Shown here: positions 1 through 6,498 of the stretch, piece by piece
How positions within the stretch are numbered: the stretch's first letter is position 1
How the letters are laid out: every line of letters starts with the position of its first letter
Made by a program: the position numbers and the translations under genes
Notes under the pieces: model-generated
Database searches by the model: none
Told to the model about the DNA's origin: nothing
What the model saw: only the letters and a program-made list of their open reading frames with translations
NCBI GenBank assembly: GCA_025350365.1
Contig: JANXXY010000127.1
Coordinates: 1 to 7,491 of the forward strand
Reading direction: 5' to 3'
Length of the DNA: 7,491 bases
From: Bacteroidales bacterium
GTDB taxonomy: Bacteria > Bacteroidota > Bacteroidia > Bacteroidales > JAAUTT01

Positions 1-301
1 CAGATCGTTCGAAAAACGCATTCCCGATCCGCTCGAACGGATTAATTTCATTCTAGCTTCGTATAATGTTGGCCCGGGACATATTTTCGATGCCCAAAAA
101 TTGGCAGGCAAACTCGGTAAAAATCCATTAAAATGGTTTAATAACGTGGATACATGTCTTTTAAGCAAATCAAATCCTGATAATTATAATGATCCACAGG
201 TGCAATTTGGCTATTGCAAGGGTGTAGAAACCTTTAGTTTTGTAAGCGAAATAATTAACCGGTTCAAGCATTACAAAAACGTACTAAAGGAAGGTAAATA
301 A
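1..301 (+). CDS. mltF: MltF-type membrane-bound lytic murein transglycosylase, C-terminal fragment
   Basis: This is the 3' end of a gene that begins left of the window; the open frame starts at base 2 and ends at TAA 299-301, giving 99 visible residues. It is the tail of an SLT-type lytic transglycosylase, an enzyme that cleaves the MurNAc-GlcNAc bond of peptidoglycan with formation of 1,6-anhydroMurNAc. Visible residues 19-27 (ASYNVGPGH) are the conserved AxYNxGxGH motif, followed by DAQKLA, a KNPxKW segment, and GYCKGVET then FVSEI near the C-terminus. This order (YNxGxGH, DAxxL, GNPxxW, GYxxGxE, YVxxI) matches the end of E. coli MltF closely. The catalytic glutamate and the N-terminal solute-binding-like domain of MltF would lie outside the window, so a different SLT-domain architecture cannot be excluded. 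The gene converges on the NUDIX gene. The 58 bp between them contain no convincing terminator hairpin, only a short direct repeat (AATAGAAT). Confidence 0.85.
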   Translation, partial: RSFEKRIPDPLERINFILASYNVGPGHIFDAQKLAGKLGKNPLKWFNNVDTCLLSKSNPDNYNDPQVQFGYCKGVETFSFVSEIINRFKHYKNVLKEGK

Positions 302-359
302 AGTAATCAATAGAGCCTGGGAAATGGAGATAACTTTATAAATAGAATCTTCAATAGAA

Positions 360-971
360 TTAGTCAACAATAAGTGTTAAAAACTCATTAAGAATCATGG
401 CTGTGGCTCCCCAAATCTCATGGCTGTCAATATTAAAATAAGGTATAATTCCGGTAACGTAATTGTCTGAATAAGATCGTTCCATCCTTATCGAAAGATT
501 AAGTAAATTTTTCACTTTTGCTTCTATCAGATATTGAACCTCGTAAGGGTCAATTTTAAAAACAGGTCGTGTATTAGTAAACCCTACAACAGGATAAACT
601 TCAAATTCACTAACCGGTATATAAAGTTTGGTTAACTTGCCAATGATGGTTAATTCAGTTGCAGTCACCCCAATTTCTTCTTCTGTTTCCCGAAGTGCTG
701 TGTCCTCCATATTTGTATCGGGGATATCAAATTTTCCTCCCGGGAAACTAATCTGTCCACTATGGATACCCAAATAATCCGATCGCTTTATAAAAACGAT
801 GCTCCATTCATCATTTTTGGGATATAAGAGGAGAAGCACTGCTGCCTTAGCGGCAACAGTATATTTGGTCATTGATTTTCTGAATGAGGGAGCCATAAGA
901 AACTGAGCTTCACGACCTGGAAGAGGCAAGCTTAACTTATACTTTAAATTCTGAATAAAGTCAACGTTCAT
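360..971 (-). CDS. NUDIX hydrolase, CoA pyrophosphatase type (NudL/NUDT7-like)
   Basis: A complete 203-residue NUDIX protein with ATG at 969-971 and TAA at 360-362. The CoA-type signature is visible at residues 61-79 (IKRSDYLGIHSGQISFPGG), directly followed by the NUDIX box ending in ALRETEEEIGV (residues 92-102), whose Arg and Glu residues bind the catalytic divalent metal. The IWGATAMIL stretch near residues 187-194 is typical of the same subfamily. Family members hydrolyse CoA and acyl-CoA to 3',5'-ADP and phosphopantetheine; the substrate here is inferred from the motif alone. The usual second Arg of the CoA motif (R-x3-R) is replaced by Gly (G68), so specificity is less certain. No signal peptide is seen, so it is probably cytosolic. 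It starts only 5 bp after the stop of the upstream permease gene and has no room for its own promoter, so the two are probably cotranscribed. No clear terminator follows it. Confidence 0.9.
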   Translation of the reverse strand: MNVDFIQNLKYKLSLPLPGREAQFLMAPSFRKSMTKYTVAAKAAVLLLLYPKNDEWSIVFIKRSDYLGIHSGQISFPGGKFDIPDTNMEDTALRETEEEIGVTATELTIIGKLTKLYIPVSEFEVYPVVGFTNTRPVFKIDPYEVQYLIEAKVKNLLNLSIRMERSYSDNYVTGIIPYFNIDSHEIWGATAMILNEFLTLIVD

Positions 972-976
972 TACAA

Positions 977-2221
977 TTAATTATACCTGAGAGTGGTATC
1001 GGGTCTTATTCTTGAAATTACCATCGAAGGAATAACAAGCATCAATAAAACCGCTAAAAGTGTTCCGATGTTCAATAAAACAAAATATAAAATATTAAAG
1101 TTTATTGGTACACTGTTAAGAAAATATGTGGACTGGTTAAGTTTCACTATATGAAACTGATACTGGATAAAGCAAACTCCTATGCCAAATAAATTTCCCC
1201 AAAACAGTCCTTTAAGTGCCATAAAACCTGACTGATAGATGAATATTTTTCTGATACTAATTGATCGGGCGCCAAGCGATGATAAAAGTCCAATCATTTT
1301 GGTTCGCTCTAAAATCAGGATCATAAGGCCAGAGATCATATTGAAACCAGCAACTACTAGCATTAGCAGCATAATTACCCAAACGTTCATATTTACCAGA
1401 CTTAACCAATCGAATAATTGTGGGTATTTTTCTTTTATGTTTGTTGTTCGAAGAGCCGATCCATCGGGTTGTAAATTGAGGCTGGCAATACGTTCAACGT
1501 CGTTCGTCATTTTATCAAGGTTTTCAATATCTTTAATAATTACCTCGAAACCTGATATTTGAGTACTATCCCAGTTATTAAGTTTCCGCACATGTCTTAA
1601 ATCGCCTAAAATTAGTTTGCTGTCCAATTCTTCCAGCCCTGTTTCATAAATTCCCGAAATGCTAAATCGGCGCATTCTGGCATGTTCCTGCAAAAAATAC
1701 ATTGCCACATCGTCGCCGACCTTTACTTTTAGCATATCGGCAATAACTTTTGAAATAATAATTTTATTTGTTACTACCGAGTCGGTAATAGAAAAAACAT
1801 CACCTTCAACCATATTTTTCTTGAAAAATGACCAATCGAAATCGCTGCTTACTCCTTTTAGAACTACAAACTGAATTTCATCCTTGAATTTCATAATCCC
1901 CGCTTTGATACCAAAAACCTGTATGTGGTCAAAACCTGGAAGGGTTTTTAGTTGGGGTAAAAAATGCTGATTCGCAGAAATTGGATTTGTTTCATAGGAA
2001 GTATTGCTGTCGTAATATTCAATTTGGATATGACCGCCAAAGCCAATCACTTTGTCGCTGATGGTATTTTTGAAGCCGGTAACCACCGCAACAGAAATAA
2101 TCATTACGGCTAGCGAAAGTGAAATCCCAAGGGTTGTGATGCGCACGATAGATCGCGATACGTATCCGATACTTTCTTTTCCTTTTACTAATCTTCTTGC
2201 AATAAAAAATTCGAAATTCAC
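977..2221 (-). CDS. LolC/LolE-like ABC transporter permease (FtsX/MacB family)
   Basis: A 414-residue inner-membrane permease with the LolC/E layout. There is a short cytoplasmic N-terminus (FIARRL), a first membrane segment at about residues 28-50, a large periplasmic MacB-type core domain (about 51-275), and three C-terminal membrane segments at about 280-303, 327-355 and 374-403 forming the FtsX domain. The stretch ILERTKMIGLLSSLGARS (302-319) just after TM2 is the usual family motif at the contact with the ATPase. Family members work with an ATPase such as LolD to extract lipoproteins from the inner membrane and pass them to a periplasmic carrier. Neither an ATPase nor a second permease is encoded here, so the partner must be elsewhere. 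The start is GTG at 2219-2221, the first start codon giving the conserved N-terminus; no Shine-Dalgarno sequence precedes it. It heads an apparent two-gene operon with the NUDIX gene. LolC versus LolE cannot be told from the sequence. Confidence 0.88.
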   Translation of the reverse strand: MNFEFFIARRLVKGKESIGYVSRSIVRITTLGISLSLAVMIISVAVVTGFKNTISDKVIGFGGHIQIEYYDSNTSYETNPISANQHFLPQLKTLPGFDHIQVFGIKAGIMKFKDEIQFVVLKGVSSDFDWSFFKKNMVEGDVFSITDSVVTNKIIISKVIADMLKVKVGDDVAMYFLQEHARMRRFSISGIYETGLEELDSKLILGDLRHVRKLNNWDSTQISGFEVIIKDIENLDKMTNDVERIASLNLQPDGSALRTTNIKEKYPQLFDWLSLVNMNVWVIMLLMLVVAGFNMISGLMILILERTKMIGLLSSLGARSISIRKIFIYQSGFMALKGLFWGNLFGIGVCFIQYQFHIVKLNQSTYFLNSVPINFNILYFVLLNIGTLLAVLLMLVIPSMVISRIRPDTTLRYN

Positions 2222-2246
2222 ACCAAACCGATTTATAAGTTTTCGA

Positions 2247-2277
2247 CAAACCTACATGTTTTTTACAAGAAACACAA
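2247..2277 (-). promoter_or_regulatory. candidate Bacteroidota-type promoter for the LolC/E-NUDIX operon
   Basis: On the minus strand, bases 2254-2247 read TAGGTTTG, a perfect match to the Bacteroidota -7 box TAnnTTTG. A TTG at 2277-2275 lies 20 bp upstream, within the 17-23 bp spacing described for the Flavobacterium -33 element. Transcription would begin around 2241, giving a leader of about 20 nt before the GTG start. A second minus-strand match, TACCTTTG at 2292-2285, lies further upstream but has no TTG at the right distance. Assignment is by consensus and position only. Confidence 0.45.
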
Positions 2278-2357
2278 CCTATTGCAAAGGTATCCCAGGG
2301 CAAACGAATAAAACTATTTATTACCTTTTTTCTGGCTACAGCTCCTTAATATGGGTT

Positions 2358-2395
2358 TAACAGAACGGAGCGTTTGGCAGATTTCAGTTCTGTTA
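2358..2395. promoter_or_regulatory. 9-bp inverted repeat in the divergent promoter region, possible operator
   Basis: TAACAGAAC (2358-2366) and GTTCTGTTA (2387-2395) are perfect inverted copies separated by 20 bp. The half-site centres are 29 bp apart, close to three helical turns. The repeat sits between the candidate promoters for the two divergent genes and ends about 49 bp upstream of the -7 box before namZ. It could be a regulator binding site or an RNA hairpin with a 20-nt loop; no T-tract follows on either strand, so a terminator is unlikely. The rest of the 259-bp intergenic region shows no open reading frame or RNA gene that I can support. Confidence 0.35.
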
Positions 2396-2443
2396 CCATG
2401 GCTTTTAAGGTAGGTTAGAGGTAAAAATACAACAAAAAAATAT

Positions 2444-2451
2444 TAATTTTG
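2444..2451 (+). promoter_or_regulatory. candidate -7 box for namZ
   Basis: TAATTTTG matches the Bacteroidota -7 consensus TAnnTTTG and lies 29 bp before the TTG start codon, leaving a leader of roughly 20-25 nt. No TTG or TTTG is present at the -33 position (about 2418-2426, which reads GAGGTAAAA), so the promoter would be weak or helped by an activator. The motif is short and the region AT-rich, so a chance match is possible. Confidence 0.35.
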
Positions 2452-2480
2452 ATCTTACGTTTTATTTAAAACCCTGATCG

Positions 2481-3674
2481 TTGAAAAAATCGATTGTTTC
2501 CTTTGTTTTTATTTTTTGTATAGCTTCTTCTATCCATCAAGCACATTCGCAGAATATGGATAAGCCCATAGTTCCCGGAGCCGGACGCCCTATGCTTTAC
2601 CAGCCTGCCATAAAAAACAAAAAAGTGGCTTTGGTGGCCAATCATACATCGGTTGTTGGGAATACTCATTTGGTGGATACTTTGCTGAGTCAAGGTGTTA
2701 AGGTGGTAAAAATATTTTGCCCTGAACATGGCTTTCGGGGCGACCAGGATGCAGGAGCAAATATCTTAAACGGTGTTGATCTCAAAACCGGGATTCCCGT
2801 AATCTCTTTGTATGGTAAAAAATTGAAACCATCAGCCGAAGATTTAAAAGACGTTGATGTTGTTATGTACGATTTGCAGGATGTGGGAGTGAGGTTTTAC
2901 ACGTATATCAGCACGCTTGCTTACGTGATGGAGGCTTGTGCACTTCATTTTGTTCCGCTATTCGTTCTGGACAGACCAAATCCAAATGGGTTTTATATCG
3001 ATGGACCTGTGCTGGAAACGAAGTATAAATCATTTGTGGGGATGCATTCTATTCCTGTGGTTTATGGAATGACTGCCGGAGAGCTTGCCATGATGATTAA
3101 TGAAGAAGGTTGGCTGCCGGGTAAAATAAAATGCGAAGGACTTGGAGTTATTCCATGTCAGAATTATACCCATAAATCTATTTATAAATTGCCGGTTAAT
3201 CCTTCTCCCAATTTACAGAATATGAGTTCGGTTTACCTGTATCCATCACTTTGTCTTTTGGAAGGTACCTGCATCAGCGTTGGGCGCGGAACCGACTTTC
3301 CGTTTCAGGTATATGGGAATCCATCGTTAAAAGAAACAGGGTTTACTTTTACTCCACGAAGTATAAAAGGGGTTTCGAAAAATCCGCTGTATGAAGGTAT
3401 ACTTTGTTATGGAGTTGACTTACGAAATATAAACGAGCAAGAGCTGATAGCTAATCCGAAATTAAACTTGGATTACCTGTTGAATGCATATAAGCATTAC
3501 AATGATAAAAAAACATTTTTCAACAAATTTTTCGAAAACCTTGCTGGTACCGCATCGTTACGGGCTCAAATTATTAATGGTGTAAGTGGCGAAAGTATCC
3601 GAAAGAGTTGGCAACCAGGGCTTGAGAAATTCAATATCATCCGCAAAAAATATTTATTATACGAAGATTTTTGA
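2481..3674 (+). CDS. namZ: exo-beta-N-acetylmuramidase NamZ (DUF1343, GH171), exported
   Basis: A 397-residue protein of the DUF1343/YbbC family, whose characterised members (NamZ) release MurNAc from the non-reducing end of peptidoglycan fragments. Conserved blocks run in family order: VALVANHTSVV (49-59), CPEHGFRG (80-87, with E82 the likely catalytic acid by family precedent), YDLQDVGVRFYTY (130-142), DRPNPNG (164-170), PSPN (241-244), LLEGT (259-263) and SVGRGTDFPF (266-275). The N-terminus MKKSIVSFVFIFCIASS then HQAHS-Q is a signal peptide with predicted type I cleavage near residue 23. The Cys at 13 has no lipobox before it, so a lipoprotein is unlikely and the enzyme is probably periplasmic. 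The start is TTG at 2481: an in-frame TGA lies at 2475-2477, and the next Met (residue 26) would discard the signal peptide. No Shine-Dalgarno sequence is seen. The gene stands alone, divergent from the permease operon and convergent with the DUF5686 gene. Confidence 0.92.
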   Translation: MKKSIVSFVFIFCIASSIHQAHSQNMDKPIVPGAGRPMLYQPAIKNKKVALVANHTSVVGNTHLVDTLLSQGVKVVKIFCPEHGFRGDQDAGANILNGVDLKTGIPVISLYGKKLKPSAEDLKDVDVVMYDLQDVGVRFYTYISTLAYVMEACALHFVPLFVLDRPNPNGFYIDGPVLETKYKSFVGMHSIPVVYGMTAGELAMMINEEGWLPGKIKCEGLGVIPCQNYTHKSIYKLPVNPSPNLQNMSSVYLYPSLCLLEGTCISVGRGTDFPFQVYGNPSLKETGFTFTPRSIKGVSKNPLYEGILCYGVDLRNINEQELIANPKLNLDYLLNAYKHYNDKKTFFNKFFENLAGTASLRAQIINGVSGESIRKSWQPGLEKFNIIRKKYLLYEDF

Positions 3675-3760
3675 GACAACCTTTGCTCAATACCGGGTAC
3701 TATTTAGAGCTTGTTGATTAAGTTTTAATCGCAAGGGCTAATGATTTTAACGTTCAAAAT

Positions 3761-3883
3761 GACCTCGAAGAGGTCGAATGTTTATAGAAATCGATACAGG
3801 AAAAGAATATTCGACCCCAGCCGGGGTCGGACAATGTTGTATACTAGTATTTTTTCTATAAACATAAAATCCCTCTGGGATTT
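3761..3883. repeat. composite intergenic hairpin cluster, REP/BIME-like
   Basis: Most of the structure in the 315-bp gap between namZ and the DUF5686 gene is here. Hairpin A is GACCTC-gaa-GAGGTC (3761-3775) followed by GAAT. Hairpin B is CGACCCC-agcc-GGGGTCG (3812-3829) preceded by ATT; read as GACCCC...GGGGTC it has ATTC at its 5' foot (3809-3812). A on the minus strand has the same ATTC foot, so A and B are similar hairpins in inverted orientation. ATGTTTATAGAAA (3778-3790) and TTTCTATAAACAT (3853-3865) are perfect 13-bp inverted arms that enclose B. Hairpin C is AAATCCC-tct-GGGATTT (3867-3883). A 10-bp palindrome, ATACTAGTAT, lies at 3841-3850. Such perfect stems, packed between convergent genes, look like a dispersed REP-type element. 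Copy number in the genome cannot be judged from one window. The flanks 3675-3760 and 3884-3989 are AT-rich and show only weak stems, for example GATTA-agttt-TAATC at 3716-3730. Confidence 0.65.
3867..3883 (-). terminator. possible terminator hairpin for the DUF5686 gene (hairpin C)
   Basis: Read on the minus strand, AAATCCC-aga-GGGATTT continues as TATGTTT, a T-rich but not continuous T-tract. It lies 106 bp after the DUF5686 stop codon and is the closest perfect stem downstream of that gene. The position fits a terminator, but the interrupted T-tract and AT-rich stem make it weak. It may simply be a component of the hairpin cluster that contains it. Confidence 0.25.
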
Positions 3884-3989
3884 AATTACAAGATTTTCGT
3901 TGATATATGTGTAAAAATGTGTATTTAAATCAATAAAATCCACCTATATGATGTAATATAAATGTATAAGAATAATCAGCAAGTGCTAT

Positions 3990-6443
3990 TTACAGCATAA
4001 ATTTTAAAGAGATTTTGTAAGCAAAGTTTTTTGCTGGTGATGGGTAAGCATATGGCCCATAACGATAAAATACGCCAAAGCCATAACCCAGAAAAACCAT
4101 CGAAAGTAACTTATCGACTAATATTCCTGATTCGTAATATCCCTTTTCGAGAGTTTTAAAATTGACGATTTGATGGTACTGAGGATTACTCAGCCTTCCA
4201 ACCCCGATATTCGTTACCAGACTTATTTCGGGTCTGAAAGATGGTCGACTGAATAAAAGGCTTCCTAAATTCTGTTTTAGAAACAACGAAACAAATTCGT
4301 CTGAGAAAAACTCGTTAATCCTCATAGTTGCGAAGCTGTTTTCGGCTTCGATTCCAAATTGCTGGAAAGTACCAAGCGAATTATATAAATTACACAGAGG
4401 GATATTGCCAATGGCTTTTCCGGCAGTAATCTGGATTTGCGATTTACCTATTACTCGCATCAAAAAGCTTTTTGCGATTTTCAGTTCGTATTTCGAGTAT
4501 TCAAAATCGCCATTTATCCATTTTATTCCCTGATGATAATTTAGCCATATCATTGGAAATGCGGTACCGAGAGAGATAAGTCGTCCGTTAGGCGTTTGAA
4601 TAAACTTTTCGCGAAATCCCAACTTAAGGCTAATCCCGGCTTCGGTAAATCTGAAATTATTAGTTATTGCAGATGGGTCAGGGTTGTTTGGTGAAAAGGA
4701 ATAGTCCTTAACGGTTTTCTGCTCCTGATTTAAAAAAAGGTTGAATCTGAGATGTGACAATGCCCTGAAACTAAATGCGAATTCTTTTTTACGAACATAA
4801 TCCATTCGGTTGACATACAATTTTCGGAAAACTTCACTGGAATTCATTACATAGTCATCAAAGAACTCAATTCCACCTGTCTCCATAACATCATGAGAAT
4901 AATTAAGGGTAAGTTTGGTGTTCGATTGCCAATTTGGGAATAGTTGCAGGAATGATCCGTATTTTAAGTCTTTATCATGAAAACCATAGGAGAAATAACC
5001 ACCCAAAGAATAGAACGATCCTATCTTTTGATTAGTCGACAAGCCCAAACCAAGTTTGAAGCCCTCGTAATCATTAAAGCCCACCAGCCTTTTATAATCC
5101 AGATTAAAAACGCCCCAGGGAATATTTCCAGAAACGAAGGCATCAAAAAAATTTAGTTTCTGGTCGAAATCATGTGCACGTCCAAGGCTGTCTATCAAAT
5201 AGTAAGTGGTTGAATCTCTTGTTGTCAAAGGCAATGGGCGATATGTATTCCATAAACTATCCGTTTTTTTGTATGCATCCTTTGAGGCATCTAGTACAAT
5301 ATTCGAGAATGAAACATCACGAAGGTCGGGATTGATTTTTATATCCGAAAGGTAACTTTTACCAATTCCAACCAGATAATATTTGTGTAGTCTGGTTTTA
5401 ATTTTCGATTTTTTTAAAAGTAAATCCGTATTGAGTTGAGTTGGAAACCATTGGGAATGATCAATCAGCTCATATCGTTGCTGCACTCTTATGGCAAAGC
5501 GATTATCAGTGTGTACCGGACCGGCAATAACGTTTTGGATGGCATAACCATTAGTGTTTATGTACAATACACCCTGAAGGCCATCAAAATTACTACCTCG
5601 CCTTGGTTTGAAGGAGATTACATAAAGCGTATCCAGTGTTTCTGTTAGAAAAGTATCCTGTAAAAGAAAAAAATACTTTTTTGTACTGCCAGAACTGATA
5701 GGATTAAGGTAATTCTTTTCCAGTAATGTTACAAAAGTATTGTAAAATGAAAAGGATTGAAATTGAGTTGCCAACATGGTAAACGAAGGGTCGGAAAATC
5801 CGGAAACTTTTGAAGAAATAACCTTTTCATGGTTCTTGTCAGGATATTGAAATAAACGTTGACTAACTGACTCAATAATAAATAGATGTTGTTTGCCCAG
5901 CTTATTCTTCATTCGTATGTTTGATGGATCGGGAAGAATGGAATCCATATATACGGCTGCCTGAATGCGATTAAACATGGTGTCTTCCTGATAGGTAAAA
6001 TGCATTTTGTTATAAGCTCTATATGAGAATGAATGCATCTTTTCAGGATTGTTCCTGTCGCGGTTATCTATTACCCTCTCGATAATCCGGTGAGCAGGGT
6101 TAGTTCTCGGATGCACAACAACCTCACCTAACTCAATATTTTTTCTTTGTATTGCTATCCGAAGATCCGATGTATTTAACGACGGTATAATAGAAATTGT
6201 TGTTAATTCATAGCCCACATAGCTGAATGTAAGATTTTGTATGGGTTCTTTAGATTCGATGATAAAAAAACCGTCGATATTTGATTGTACACCTTTTCGA
6301 CCATTATCGAAGGATATATTAACAAAGGCCAATGTCTCGGAGGTCTCCTTGTCAGTAACTCTACCTTTAAAATGAAAAGTTTGTGCAAATGTCTGTTGCA
6401 CAAAAAAAGCTATGGTAACGATAAAAATGTATCGGGTAATCAT
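3990..6443 (-). CDS. DUF5686 outer-membrane protein with CarboxypepD-reg-like N-terminal domain
   Basis: An 817-residue exported protein of a family widespread in Bacteroidota, with unknown molecular function. Residues 1-20 form a signal peptide ending FVQQTFA before Q21. Residues 22-108 form a carboxypeptidase-regulatory-like beta-sandwich (GRVTDKETSETLAFVNI, then GVQSNIDGFF and FSYVGYE), as found at the N-terminus of TonB-dependent receptors. After ELGEVVVHPR comes the DUF5686 region, starting with NPAHRIIERVIDNRDRNNPE (115-134) and continuing to about 430. Residues from about 435 on alternate polar and aromatic or hydrophobic residues in short strands and end in YKISLKFML, consistent with a C-terminal beta-barrel in the outer membrane. 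No plug domain or TonB box is recognised, so it is not a standard TonB-dependent receptor. The ATG (6441-6443) is the only start that keeps the signal peptide, and it lies immediately after a terminator T-tract with no visible promoter or ribosome binding site. Length is normal for the family. Confidence 0.9.
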   Translation of the reverse strand: MITRYIFIVTIAFFVQQTFAQTFHFKGRVTDKETSETLAFVNISFDNGRKGVQSNIDGFFIIESKEPIQNLTFSYVGYELTTISIIPSLNTSDLRIAIQRKNIELGEVVVHPRTNPAHRIIERVIDNRDRNNPEKMHSFSYRAYNKMHFTYQEDTMFNRIQAAVYMDSILPDPSNIRMKNKLGKQHLFIIESVSQRLFQYPDKNHEKVISSKVSGFSDPSFTMLATQFQSFSFYNTFVTLLEKNYLNPISSGSTKKYFFLLQDTFLTETLDTLYVISFKPRRGSNFDGLQGVLYINTNGYAIQNVIAGPVHTDNRFAIRVQQRYELIDHSQWFPTQLNTDLLLKKSKIKTRLHKYYLVGIGKSYLSDIKINPDLRDVSFSNIVLDASKDAYKKTDSLWNTYRPLPLTTRDSTTYYLIDSLGRAHDFDQKLNFFDAFVSGNIPWGVFNLDYKRLVGFNDYEGFKLGLGLSTNQKIGSFYSLGGYFSYGFHDKDLKYGSFLQLFPNWQSNTKLTLNYSHDVMETGGIEFFDDYVMNSSEVFRKLYVNRMDYVRKKEFAFSFRALSHLRFNLFLNQEQKTVKDYSFSPNNPDPSAITNNFRFTEAGISLKLGFREKFIQTPNGRLISLGTAFPMIWLNYHQGIKWINGDFEYSKYELKIAKSFLMRVIGKSQIQITAGKAIGNIPLCNLYNSLGTFQQFGIEAENSFATMRINEFFSDEFVSLFLKQNLGSLLFSRPSFRPEISLVTNIGVGRLSNPQYHQIVNFKTLEKGYYESGILVDKLLSMVFLGYGFGVFYRYGPYAYPSPAKNFAYKISLKFML

Positions 6444-6474
6444 AAAAAAGCCCGGTTAAATTTGAATAACCGGG
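6444..6474 (-). terminator. intrinsic terminator of the rluB-like gene, abutting the next start codon
   Basis: On the minus strand the sequence forms CCCGGTTA-ttcaaatt-TAACCGGG (6474-6451), a perfect 8-bp GC-containing stem with an 8-nt loop, followed by CTTTTTT (6450-6444). It starts 24 bp after the rluB-like stop codon, the normal place for a Rho-independent terminator. On the plus strand no T-tract follows, so it acts in one direction only. The T-tract touches the ATG of the DUF5686 gene at 6443, so the hairpin occupies the place of that gene's ribosome binding site. Confidence 0.85.
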
Positions 6475-6498
6475 TTAAAAATAATAAAATAGAATTGA

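Noticed and set aside
302..359. Gap between the convergent mltF and NUDIX genes as a bidirectional terminator
   Set aside because: No stem with a T-tract is visible on either strand, only a short direct repeat of AATAGAAT.
2019..2303. Minus-strand open frame of 94 codons across the permease start and the intergenic region
   Set aside because: It overlaps the permease N-terminus in another frame and its translation has no recognisable domain or signal. It is a shadow of the permease gene.
3779..3859. Short plus-strand open frame through the hairpin cluster (ATG at 3779 to a TAA at 3857-3859)
   Set aside because: Only about 26 codons, made entirely of the paired hairpin and inverted-arm sequence. 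The pairing explains the sequence better than coding does.
6457..6464. Plus-strand TAAATTTG, a match to the Bacteroidota -7 promoter box
   Set aside because: It lies in the terminator loop, has no TTG at the -33 position, and would transcribe antisense into the pseudouridine synthase gene with no plus-strand gene downstream. A chance match in AT-rich sequence is more likely.
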